From Gammaproteobacteria bacterium (GTDB lineage Bacteria; Pseudomonadota; Gammaproteobacteria; Pseudomonadales; UBA3067): DNA of 6,554 nt. A program made the translations under genes and the position numbers. The stretch covers positions 1-6,554 of the forward strand of contig JAHRVS010000237.1 of assembly GCA_019090565.1 (NCBI GenBank). The letters are read 5' to 3'. Positions 1 to 5,931 of the stretch are shown in pieces. The notes under the pieces are model-generated. The model searched no databases. It saw only the letters and a program-made list of their open reading frames with translations, and was not told where the DNA came from. Position 1 is the stretch's first letter. Every line of letters starts with the position of its first letter.

Positions 1-20
1 ATATGAAAGACGCCGCTACA

Positions 21-36
21 AATAGTTTGAACTATT
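21..36. promoter_or_regulatory. Inverted repeat upstream of the kinase gene, possible operator
   Basis: The sequence shows a near-perfect palindrome with 7-base arms, AATAGTT and AACTATT, separated by the two bases TG. It lies about 130 bases before the kinase start, in an A+T-rich stretch. Symmetry of this size is typical of sites bound by dimeric regulators, so an operator is a reasonable guess. It could also be the weak remnant of a terminator of the gene to the left, but the stem has few G-C pairs and no clean T-run follows. A second, weaker symmetry (AGCTA at 90-94 and TAGCT at 105-109) lies closer to the gene. No convincing sigma-70 -35/-10 pair is seen in 1-163. Confidence 0.3.
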
Positions 37-148
37 CATTTTCACTTCACACCCATCGATACACATACATGAATGAAATAAAATAGATGAGCTATCGTTT
101 AAAGTAGCTATACAAATTTTTTATCGCTTGAAACATCTATATAGAGAT

Positions 149-155
149 AGAAGGA
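149..155 (+). promoter_or_regulatory. Ribosome binding site deciding the kinase start
   Basis: The purine-rich heptamer AGAAGGA lies 8 bases before a TTG codon at 164-166, which is ideal Shine-Dalgarno spacing. The farther in-frame TTG at 128-130 has only T-rich sequence before it and no recognisable Shine-Dalgarno motif. This supports initiation at 164, and it places the first membrane helix about ten residues from the N-terminus. Confidence 0.7.
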
Positions 156-163
156 ACTTAGTC

Positions 164-3100
164 TTGTTTAAAAACTGGTCAATTCAGAACAAAGTCATGC
201 TTATCTCCGGTGTAGCGATCTTCGGCTTTATTATTTATCTTGCTTCAAACTACTTCGTTTCCACCTCAACCGATGCCCACTTAACAAGATTCAAAGATAA
301 AAACTTTCCTGTTCTGGAAATTGTTAACGAAACATCCATTGCCATTACTTCATTGAAACTAAGCTTGGGTGCTGCAGTAGACACGGGGGAAGAAGAAGAA
401 CTTATTATCGCCAATGATATCTACGAAAAATCCATCAAGAACTTAAATGAAATTCGCAAAATTTCCCCTGATTTAGCTGATCAGGTTCAAGCAGTTACCA
501 AGGACCTACAAGAGTACTACAAGGCATCTCATGCCGTCGCAAAAGGCTTGCTTGACAACTCAATAGAGTCTAACGAGCTCTATATTCTAGTCCCCAAAAT
601 TAACATCAGCTTTTCTTCTCTCACACAAAAACTCAAACAACTACGCCAAAATGTGACTCTTAATTTCTCAACAAGCCTTAACGATGTAACGGCTAGCAAT
701 AACCAGGCTTGGCGAACAGGCGCACTTCTTTCCTTAGGCATCGTTATCGTATTACTGATTATCAGTGTTTATATCACCAATATGATTACTCGCGGCCTTA
801 ATCATGCTGTGACCATTGCTGACAAAATTGCTGACGGTGACTGGAGCACTGAAATCACCATCAGCTCAGAAGATGAAACAGGGCATCTACTTTCAGCCAT
901 CAGTACCATGCGAGACAAACTCAGAGACCGCACCCAAGAGGATCACGATAAAGAGCGCTTACAATCCCAAGTTGCCGATCTCAATGAATGCATGCGTGGC
1001 GACCAAAGCATTGAAGAATTATGTAGGCATATTATCAACTATGTCACCCCTGGCACCGGTTGCCAGGTGGGGGCATTTTATGCGATGGATGATAAACACC
1101 AGCAATTAAGCCTAACCAGTAGCTATGCATTGACGCATCGAAAGGGCATTAAAAACACCTACCAGCTGGGGGAATCCTTGGTAGGCCAAACCGCCATTGA
1201 AAAAAAGCAAATTTGCGTCAGCGAACTTCCTGAAGACTACATGGCCGTTTCCACCGGCTTAGGGCAAACATCACCGAGAAATATCCTCCTTACACCGGTC
1301 ATTCACGACGAGTTGGTTGTAGGCATCATAGAGTTAGGCTCCATTGCTCCAATTAATGAGCAATCAATGCTCTTTCTTTCGCGTATCAGCGACAGCATAG
1401 GCATTGCCATCAACTCAGCGCGATCACGCGTCCAACTTGCCCACATGCTTGGGCAAACCCAAAAGCAAGCCGCATCAATGGAAAAACAACAAACCGAACT
1501 GCAGCGCGTCAACGATGACTTAGAAGAGCAAGCCAACGCCCTCAAGCAGTCAGACCTGCGCATGCAGCACCAACAAGAAGAATTACGCGCCAGCAATGAA
1601 GAACTGGAGGAACAAACTCAAGCCCTTAAAGCATCAGAATTAAACATGCAGGCGCAACAGGAAGAACTCAGGGTTACCAACGAAGAGCTCGCAGAGCAAG
1701 CAAAGATCCTGGAGACGCAAAAGGAAGACATGCTTATCCAGAACCAGGAACTTGGGAAGGCCCAGGAGATACTGCAGGAGAAATCCGAAGCGCTAGAGCT
1801 AAGCAGCAAGTACAAGTCAGAGTTCCTCTCCACCATGTCTCACGAACTGCGTACCCCGCTCAATAGTATTCTGATTTTATCCCGCAACCTCTCTGAAAAT
1901 AAGCCTGGCAACCTCGCTGACAAACAAATTGAACACTGCGACGTGATTCACTCTGCCGGCTCTGATTTGCTTGCACTCATTAACGATATTCTTGACTTAT
2001 CAAAGGTAGAAGAAGGCAAGCTACAAATTGTTCTCGAAGACCTGCCCCTGCAAATTATCCAACGTAATATTCAGTTGAACTTCGAACACGTGGCAAAAGA
2101 AAAGAATCTGGATTTTTCCGTGACGCTTGCCCCAGACATCCCTGAGGCCCTTTTAACTGATCGCCAACGTGTTGAGCAGATACTAAAAAACCTGCTTTCC
2201 AATGCCTTTAAATTCACCCCATCTGGGGGCGTCTACTTGGATATCGCACGGCCTACAGAGGATATGCTCCCTGCAGGGTGGGCATTCAGCCCAAATAATA
2301 CATTGGCTTTTACCGTCAGAGACACAGGCTTAGGCATACCCAAGAATAAACAAAATCTCATATTTGAAGCATTCCAACAAGCCGATGGCACCACAAGCCG
2401 AAACTTTGGCGGAACAGGCTTAGGGCTAACCATTTCTCGGCAGCTTGCGAAGCTTTTGCAGGGGGAGCTAAAAATCACATCCTCAACGGAGGGAGAAGGC
2501 TCCTCGTTTACCCTGCTGTTACCCGACAAGGCTGTTATCGAAGGCGCTGAAACCTCAAAGGCCCAAGCCCACTCCAGTGTCGATGGGGGTGCCACCGATG
2601 CAGCAAATGAACCGGTAGAAAATGCATCCTCAATACTTAAGCCAAAACAAGTACATCAAGCAGCGGCATTCCCTGCAACAAGTAGCGGACAAAGCAACAC
2701 TGTATTAATTGTTGAAGATGACCCAGCCTTCGCAGAACTTTTGGCCGATAGAGCGATGGAACACGGCATAGACACCCATGTGTGCCACCATGGTGAAAGT
2801 GCGCTGGCCTATGTCGAGACCAATACGCCCTGCGCCATCATATTAGATATCGGCCTGCCCGATATGAGTGGCCTAAAAGTCATGGAAAAATTGAAAGCTA
2901 AGGGGGCAACCAAATCAATTCCCGTACATTTTATTTCAGGGAAAGATGATGCCGAAGCAGCTCTGGCTATGGGTGCCTACGAATACCTTAAAAAACCCAT
3001 CAGCAATAACGATCTCTCCGACTCCTTTCAACGAATTGAAGATGCTTTAAAAAAGCCTATCAATCGTTTACTCGTCATTGAAGATAATGAAATTTCCAAG

Positions 3101-3871
3101 GAAGAAATTATTGCCACCTTCAGTGCGCAGCAAATCGAAGTGGTTTCCGTTGACTCCGGTGCAGAGGCCATCAGTCACATAAAAGAATCACACTTCGACT
3201 GCATGATACTTGACCTTGATTTGCCCGACACCAACGGCCTGGATTTACTTGAAAAAATCAACGCAGACCCTGCAATAGAAGCCATTCCAGTGGTCGTCTA
3301 TACCGCAAAAGACCTCATGCGCGAAGAAGAGGCACAATTACGGAAATACGCCGACCGCATCATCCTCAAGACCGACCAGTCTTCAGAAAGACTACTTAAT
3401 GAAGCCTCTCTCTTTTTTAACTGGGTTGGCGAACAAGGTGATGACATTGACACGCAGCGTTTACTGGAACCCATAGACCATCGCGAAGATATTTTTCAAG
3501 GTAAAAAACTCCTCGTTGTGGATGATGACATGCGAAACATCTACTCTGTTTCAGCCATTTTGGAAGACAAAGGTTTTGATATAGAAATTGCGACAAATGG
3601 GGAAGAGGCCATCGAAGCGCTCAATGAATCACCCGATAAAGACCTGGTACTTATGGATATAATGATGCCCGTCATGGATGGCTATGAAGCCATGGGCCTT
3701 ATTCGTAAAGACCCTCGTTTTAGCGCTTTGCCCATTATTGCACTCACCGCCAAAGCCATGAAAAGCGATAGGCAAAAGTGTATCTCAGCAGGCGCCAATG
3801 ACTATGTTACCAAACCCCTCGATGCAGATAAGCTGCTATCATTGATTCGTGTCTGGTTACAGCAAAGCTAA
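164..3871 (+). CDS. Hybrid sensor histidine kinase: TM-sensor-TM-HAMP-GAF-coiled coil-HisKA-HATPase-REC-REC-REC
   Basis: A membrane sensor kinase of about 1235 residues (numbered from TTG 164) that should autophosphorylate on His and pass phosphate to Asp in its own receivers. Seen in order: membrane helix 11-31; extracytoplasmic, mostly helical region 32-184, resembling four-helix-bundle receptor input domains; membrane helix 185-207; HAMP about 208-262; GAF about 278-420; coiled coil 424-554 with four 28-residue repeats; HisKA with SHELRTPLNS and phospho-acceptor His560; HATPase_c with N-box Asn680, DTGLGIP at 720-726 and GGTGLGL at 749-755. After an Ala/Ser-rich linker come three receivers: REC1 (acidic 851-853, Asp895, Ser925, Lys944), REC2 (acidic 973-974, Asp1017, Thr1047, Lys1069) and REC3 (acidic 1120-1122, Asp1165, Thr1195, Lys1217). 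All key residues are present, so nothing looks degenerate. No HPt domain is seen. The longer form from TTG 128 would add 12 residues. The signal sensed cannot be read from the sequence. The tight link to cheR and cheB suggests that they act on or with this kinase. Confidence 0.93.
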   Translation: MFKNWSIQNKVMLISGVAIFGFIIYLASNYFVSTSTDAHLTRFKDKNFPVLEIVNETSIAITSLKLSLGAAVDTGEEEELIIANDIYEKSIKNLNEIRKISPDLADQVQAVTKDLQEYYKASHAVAKGLLDNSIESNELYILVPKINISFSSLTQKLKQLRQNVTLNFSTSLNDVTASNNQAWRTGALLSLGIVIVLLIISVYITNMITRGLNHAVTIADKIADGDWSTEITISSEDETGHLLSAISTMRDKLRDRTQEDHDKERLQSQVADLNECMRGDQSIEELCRHIINYVTPGTGCQVGAFYAMDDKHQQLSLTSSYALTHRKGIKNTYQLGESLVGQTAIEKKQICVSELPEDYMAVSTGLGQTSPRNILLTPVIHDELVVGIIELGSIAPINEQSMLFLSRISDSIGIAINSARSRVQLAHMLGQTQKQAASMEKQQTELQRVNDDLEEQANALKQSDLRMQHQQEELRASNEELEEQTQALKASELNMQAQQEELRVTNEELAEQAKILETQKEDMLIQNQELGKAQEILQEKSEALELSSKYKSEFLSTMSHELRTPLNSILILSRNLSENKPGNLADKQIEHCDVIHSAGSDLLALINDILDLSKVEEGKLQIVLEDLPLQIIQRNIQLNFEHVAKEKNLDFSVTLAPDIPEALLTDRQRVEQILKNLLSNAFKFTPSGGVYLDIARPTEDMLPAGWAFSPNNTLAFTVRDTGLGIPKNKQNLIFEAFQQADGTTSRNFGGTGLGLTISRQLAKLLQGELKITSSTEGEGSSFTLLLPDKAVIEGAETSKAQAHSSVDGGATDAANEPVENASSILKPKQVHQAAAFPATSSGQSNTVLIVEDDPAFAELLADRAMEHGIDTHVCHHGESALAYVETNTPCAIILDIGLPDMSGLKVMEKLKAKGATKSIPVHFISGKDDAEAALAMGAYEYLKKPISNNDLSDSFQRIEDALKKPINRLLVIEDNEISKEEIIATFSAQQIEVVSVDSGAEAISHIKESHFDCMILDLDLPDTNGLDLLEKINADPAIEAIPVVVYTAKDLMREEEAQLRKYADRIILKTDQSSERLLNEASLFFNWVGEQGDDIDTQRLLEPIDHREDIFQGKKLLVVDDDMRNIYSVSAILEDKGFDIEIATNGEEAIEALNESPDKDLVLMDIMMPVMDGYEAMGLIRKDPRFSALPIIALTAKAMKSDRQKCISAGANDYVTKPLDADKLLSLIRVWLQQS
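1436..1771 (+). repeat. Four tandem 84-bp (28-residue) coiled-coil repeats inside the kinase gene
   Basis: The coiled coil between GAF and HisKA divides into four in-phase units of 28 residues, each exactly four heptads: 425-452, 453-480, 481-508 and 509-536 in kinase numbering. Units 2 and 3 share 20 of 28 residues, including LEEQ at the start and QQEELR followed by NEE at the end. Units 1 and 4 are more diverged but keep the register. The DNA copies differ at many synonymous positions, so the duplication is old and kept at protein level. The role is presumably signal transmission as a long parallel two-helix rod. It may also be the target of the neighbouring methyltransferase. Confidence 0.8.
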
Positions 3872-3941
3872 AGGGCTTTTCAAGTCATTACACAGCGCCA
3901 ATAGACATCAAAGCACCTTTGAAAATCAGCCAGTAAAAACT

Positions 3942-4841
3942 ATGCCTATAAAAACCAAATTGGATGCAAGTACAGACGAACTAGAAAACGCACACCAAAA
4001 TAATGAATTAGAACTGGATTTATTTTTGGAGGCCGTATTTCGAAAATACGGCTATGACTTCCGCTCTTACAGCCGGGCCTCTTTAACACGCCGTATAAAA
4101 ACTCAAATTGAACGATTAAAACTTGAGAACATGTGCCAACTCATTCATTTAGTTCTGCATGATGAAAAAGCCTTTATTGAAGTATTTGATCATATGACGG
4201 TAAACGTGACTGAAATGTTTCGTGACCCCTATTTTTACAAATCATTCAGGGAGGTCGTTGCCCCCCAATTAAGGAGTTACCCCTCTCTTAAAATTTGGCA
4301 TGCAGGTTGTTCAACAGGACAAGAAGTTTACTCCATGTGCATTTTATTAAAAGAAACCGGTTTATATGATAAAGCACAAATTTACGCAACGGACATCGAC
4401 CCTCAGGTACTTGAAAAAGCAAAAAAAGGGATTTTTTCCTTAGAGGCAGCCGCCCTGTACTCGCGCAATTACCATGATTCAGGTGGGCTACACACGCTTA
4501 GTGATTATTATACCGCTCGCTATGACAACATCATCATGGACAGCTCATTGAAAAAAAATGTTATTTTCGCTGACCATGACCTGGCCACAGACCAGGTTTT
4601 CAGTGAGATGCAGGTGATTATATGCCGTAACGTTCTTATTTATTTTAATCACGGCTTGCAAGACCGTGTATTTCGTCTATTTTCAAACAGCCTCGATTAC
4701 GGTGGTTACCTGTGTTTAGGCTCAAAAGAAAGCCTACGATTTTCAGACTGCTATAAGCTTTATGATACATTAAATAGTAAATATAAAATTTACAAAAAAA
4801 CACACCAACATGACCTCTTCTCACTGCAAATTAATCGATAA
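3942..4841 (+). CDS. cheR: CheR-type S-adenosylmethionine-dependent protein-glutamate methyltransferase
   Basis: Predicted to move a methyl group from S-adenosylmethionine to glutamate side chains of a signalling protein, in the cytosol. From ATG 3942 it has 299 residues, near the usual CheR length. Seen: helical CheR_N domain at about 23-80; TVNVTEMFRDP at 86-96, whose Arg94 matches the conserved active-site Arg after the T-N-x-T-x-F-F motif; the SAM-binding loop HAGCSTGQEVYS at 120-131; acidic ATDID at 149-153; and ICRNVLIYF at 227-235. The beta-subdomain region (about 170-205) is present, but I see no clear GxxG signature of CheR proteins that bind a receptor C-terminal pentapeptide. There is no tetratricopeptide extension. 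Start: no strong Shine-Dalgarno precedes ATG 3942. An in-frame GTG at 3849 would overlap the kinase gene by 23 bases and add 31 residues that look unlike the family. cheR very probably shares a transcript with the kinase gene. Its substrate is unknown; no chemoreceptor is encoded here. Confidence 0.9.
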   Translation: MPIKTKLDASTDELENAHQNNELELDLFLEAVFRKYGYDFRSYSRASLTRRIKTQIERLKLENMCQLIHLVLHDEKAFIEVFDHMTVNVTEMFRDPYFYKSFREVVAPQLRSYPSLKIWHAGCSTGQEVYSMCILLKETGLYDKAQIYATDIDPQVLEKAKKGIFSLEAAALYSRNYHDSGGLHTLSDYYTARYDNIIMDSSLKKNVIFADHDLATDQVFSEMQVIICRNVLIYFNHGLQDRVFRLFSNSLDYGGYLCLGSKESLRFSDCYKLYDTLNSKYKIYKKTHQHDLFSLQINR

Positions 4842-4886
4842 TAAATAGAACTAAAAGTAGTCATCTTCATGTGAGAACAAGGAAGC

Positions 4887-4967
4887 CCCGCACTGAAAAC
4901 CACCATGTATAAAACATACACGAGAATTGAAGTACGGGATTAGCCTAGCTATCCCGTGAAAAACACG
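4887..4967 (+). promoter_or_regulatory. Cluster of overlapping, mutually exclusive hairpins between cheR and cheB
   Basis: The 176-base gap 4842-5017 contains several inverted repeats. CCCGCACT (4887-4894) can pair with AGTACGGG (4931-4938) with one mismatch, enclosing a small hairpin TGTAT/ATACA (4906-4910, 4916-4920). ACGGGAT (4934-4940) pairs perfectly with ATCCCGT (4951-4957). CGTG (4955-4958) pairs with CACG (4964-4967) around an AAAAA loop and is followed by TTT. Neighbouring pairs share bases, so the first and second, and the second and third, exclude each other. This resembles the layout of an attenuator or RNA switch, but no proper T-tract terminator is present. It might instead be an mRNA processing or stability element, or a short repeat family. 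Confidence 0.35.
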
Positions 4968-5017
4968 TTTCTAAAGATGCCCTAGATCTGAGGCCCCAAA
5001 AACCTAACGTTGTATAT

Positions 5018-5662
5018 ATGCCATCAAACACGCAGAAAAAAAACCACAGCCCTATTGAGCTTATTGTCATCGGCGCCTCGTGGGGTGGTTTAGATGCGCT
5101 AAGCACCGTGCTCTCTCCCCTGCCCAGTGATTTCTCAGTCCCAATTTTAGTGGCTCAACATCGAAAACGAAATCAGCTTGAAACAACACTCCTCACTGAT
5201 ATTTTACATGAGCGCTGCCCCTTAAAGGTCATTGACCCCGAAGACAAAGAGGAAATTGAAGCCGGCCATATTTATATTTCTCCCTGCGATTATCACATGC
5301 TAGTAGAGGATAAAGGGCTACTTGCGCTATCTAGCGAAGAGCTAGTCAACCACTCTCGGCCCTCCATTGACCTTCTATTTGAATCTGCCGCCGAGGCCTA
5401 TAAAAAAAACCTATTGGGAGTAATACTAACGGGTGCCAACAGTGACGGTGCAAAAGGCCTGTCACACATTGAGAGTATGGGTGGGCGCTGCATTGTGCAG
5501 GACCCTGAAACGGCAGAGATGGACACCATGCCCCTTGCAGCAATCGCTGCAACACAGACAGATGAGATATTACCCTTAAGTAGCATCACCTCTGTGCTAA
5601 TAGAAATCGAGCGTGAACGGAATGCTACCGAAGGTTCGAGCATTTCAAATAAAAATACATAA
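5018..5662 (+). CDS. cheB: CheB-type protein-glutamate methylesterase, catalytic domain only
   Basis: Predicted to hydrolyse glutamate methyl esters (and possibly deamidate glutamine) on the protein modified by the adjacent CheR. The 214 residues cover only the CheB catalytic domain. The putative catalytic triad is Ser21 in GASWGG, His48 in VAQHRK and Asp143 in LTGANSDGAKG. The classical enteric CheB carries an N-terminal receiver domain that controls activity by phosphorylation. Here the protein begins about 12 residues before the first beta-strand of the esterase fold, so that control is absent. The active-site loop reads GANSDG where chemotaxis CheB usually has GMGxDG. ATG 5018 fits the family start, but no Shine-Dalgarno motif is visible in the preceding 20 bases, which implies weak or unusual initiation. 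It follows cheR by 176 bases without an evident terminator, so it may be co-transcribed. The last 20 residues are polar and probably disordered. Confidence 0.9.
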   Translation: MPSNTQKKNHSPIELIVIGASWGGLDALSTVLSPLPSDFSVPILVAQHRKRNQLETTLLTDILHERCPLKVIDPEDKEEIEAGHIYISPCDYHMLVEDKGLLALSSEELVNHSRPSIDLLFESAAEAYKKNLLGVILTGANSDGAKGLSHIESMGGRCIVQDPETAEMDTMPLAAIAATQTDEILPLSSITSVLIEIERERNATEGSSISNKNT

Positions 5663-5931
5663 AACCACGGGGCTGTTACATTCTGAACTAAAAATAAAGT
5701 AAAATTTTTTCCCCCTAAAAACAAAGATCTATATTAACAAGCCACCCATCAACGACGCACTTTCTCCGACCTATCTCAAAAAGCCCAGCTTAAGATTCAA
5801 CTTATCGAGTGACAACACCCTGACAGCGATACAAGGTGAATGTTTCAGGTCTACGCTTAATAGAACTGACCTTTCCTTGATCATAAGGGTCGTATAAATT
5901 TAAATATTACCGGTGCTGTATAGATAACTTG
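5663..5931. other. A+T-rich intergenic region between cheB and the response regulator gene
   Basis: I see no gene, tRNA or clear terminator in this 269-base gap. An AAAATTTTTT tract lies at 5701-5710, followed by CCCCC, but no stable G+C-rich stem precedes it. Short A-rich and T-rich runs are scattered through the region. The gap separates the regulator gene from cheB enough that it may have its own promoter. Confidence 0.5.
5877..5905 (+). promoter_or_regulatory. Weak sigma-70-like promoter candidate for the response regulator gene
   Basis: TTGATC at 5877-5882 and TTAAAT at 5900-5905 are spaced by 17 bases. Each matches four of six consensus positions. Transcription would start about 20 bases before the ATG at 5932, leaving a short leader without a Shine-Dalgarno motif. 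In A+T-rich DNA such matches occur by chance, so this is tentative. Confidence 0.22.

Noticed and set aside
109..114. TATACA as a -10 box for the kinase promoter
   Set aside because: No acceptable -35 element lies 16-18 bases upstream.
816..1109. Open frame of 97 codons on + strand inside the kinase gene
   Set aside because: It lies in another frame fully within the HAMP-GAF coding region and has no recognisable domain.
1303..1836. Two Cys/Ser-rich open frames on the - strand
   Set aside because: They are antisense shadows of the Glu/Gln-rich coiled-coil codons; the composition follows from the opposite strand.
2233..2595. 120-codon open frame on the - strand
   Set aside because: It is antisense to the ATPase domain of the kinase and has no domain or start signal of its own.
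3849..3941. Longer cheR starting at GTG 3849
   Set aside because: The added 31 residues lie before the CheR_N domain, look unlike the family and have no ribosome binding site. It cannot be fully excluded, since ATG 3942 also lacks a strong one.
4905..4943. Twelve-codon leader peptide ending inside the 4934-4957 hairpin
   Set aside because: The only purine-rich motif (4879-4885) is 19 bases from the ATG, too far, and there is no run of regulatory codons, so chance is the simpler explanation.
5664..5716. Possible terminator after cheB (GGGG, later T-run and CCCCC)
   Set aside because: The arms are only about four base pairs with a loop of roughly 40 bases, and the T-run precedes the C arm, so it is not an intrinsic terminator.
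5346..5724. Two open frames on the - strand over cheB
   Set aside because: They overlap the well-supported methylesterase frame and each other, with no recognisable motifs.
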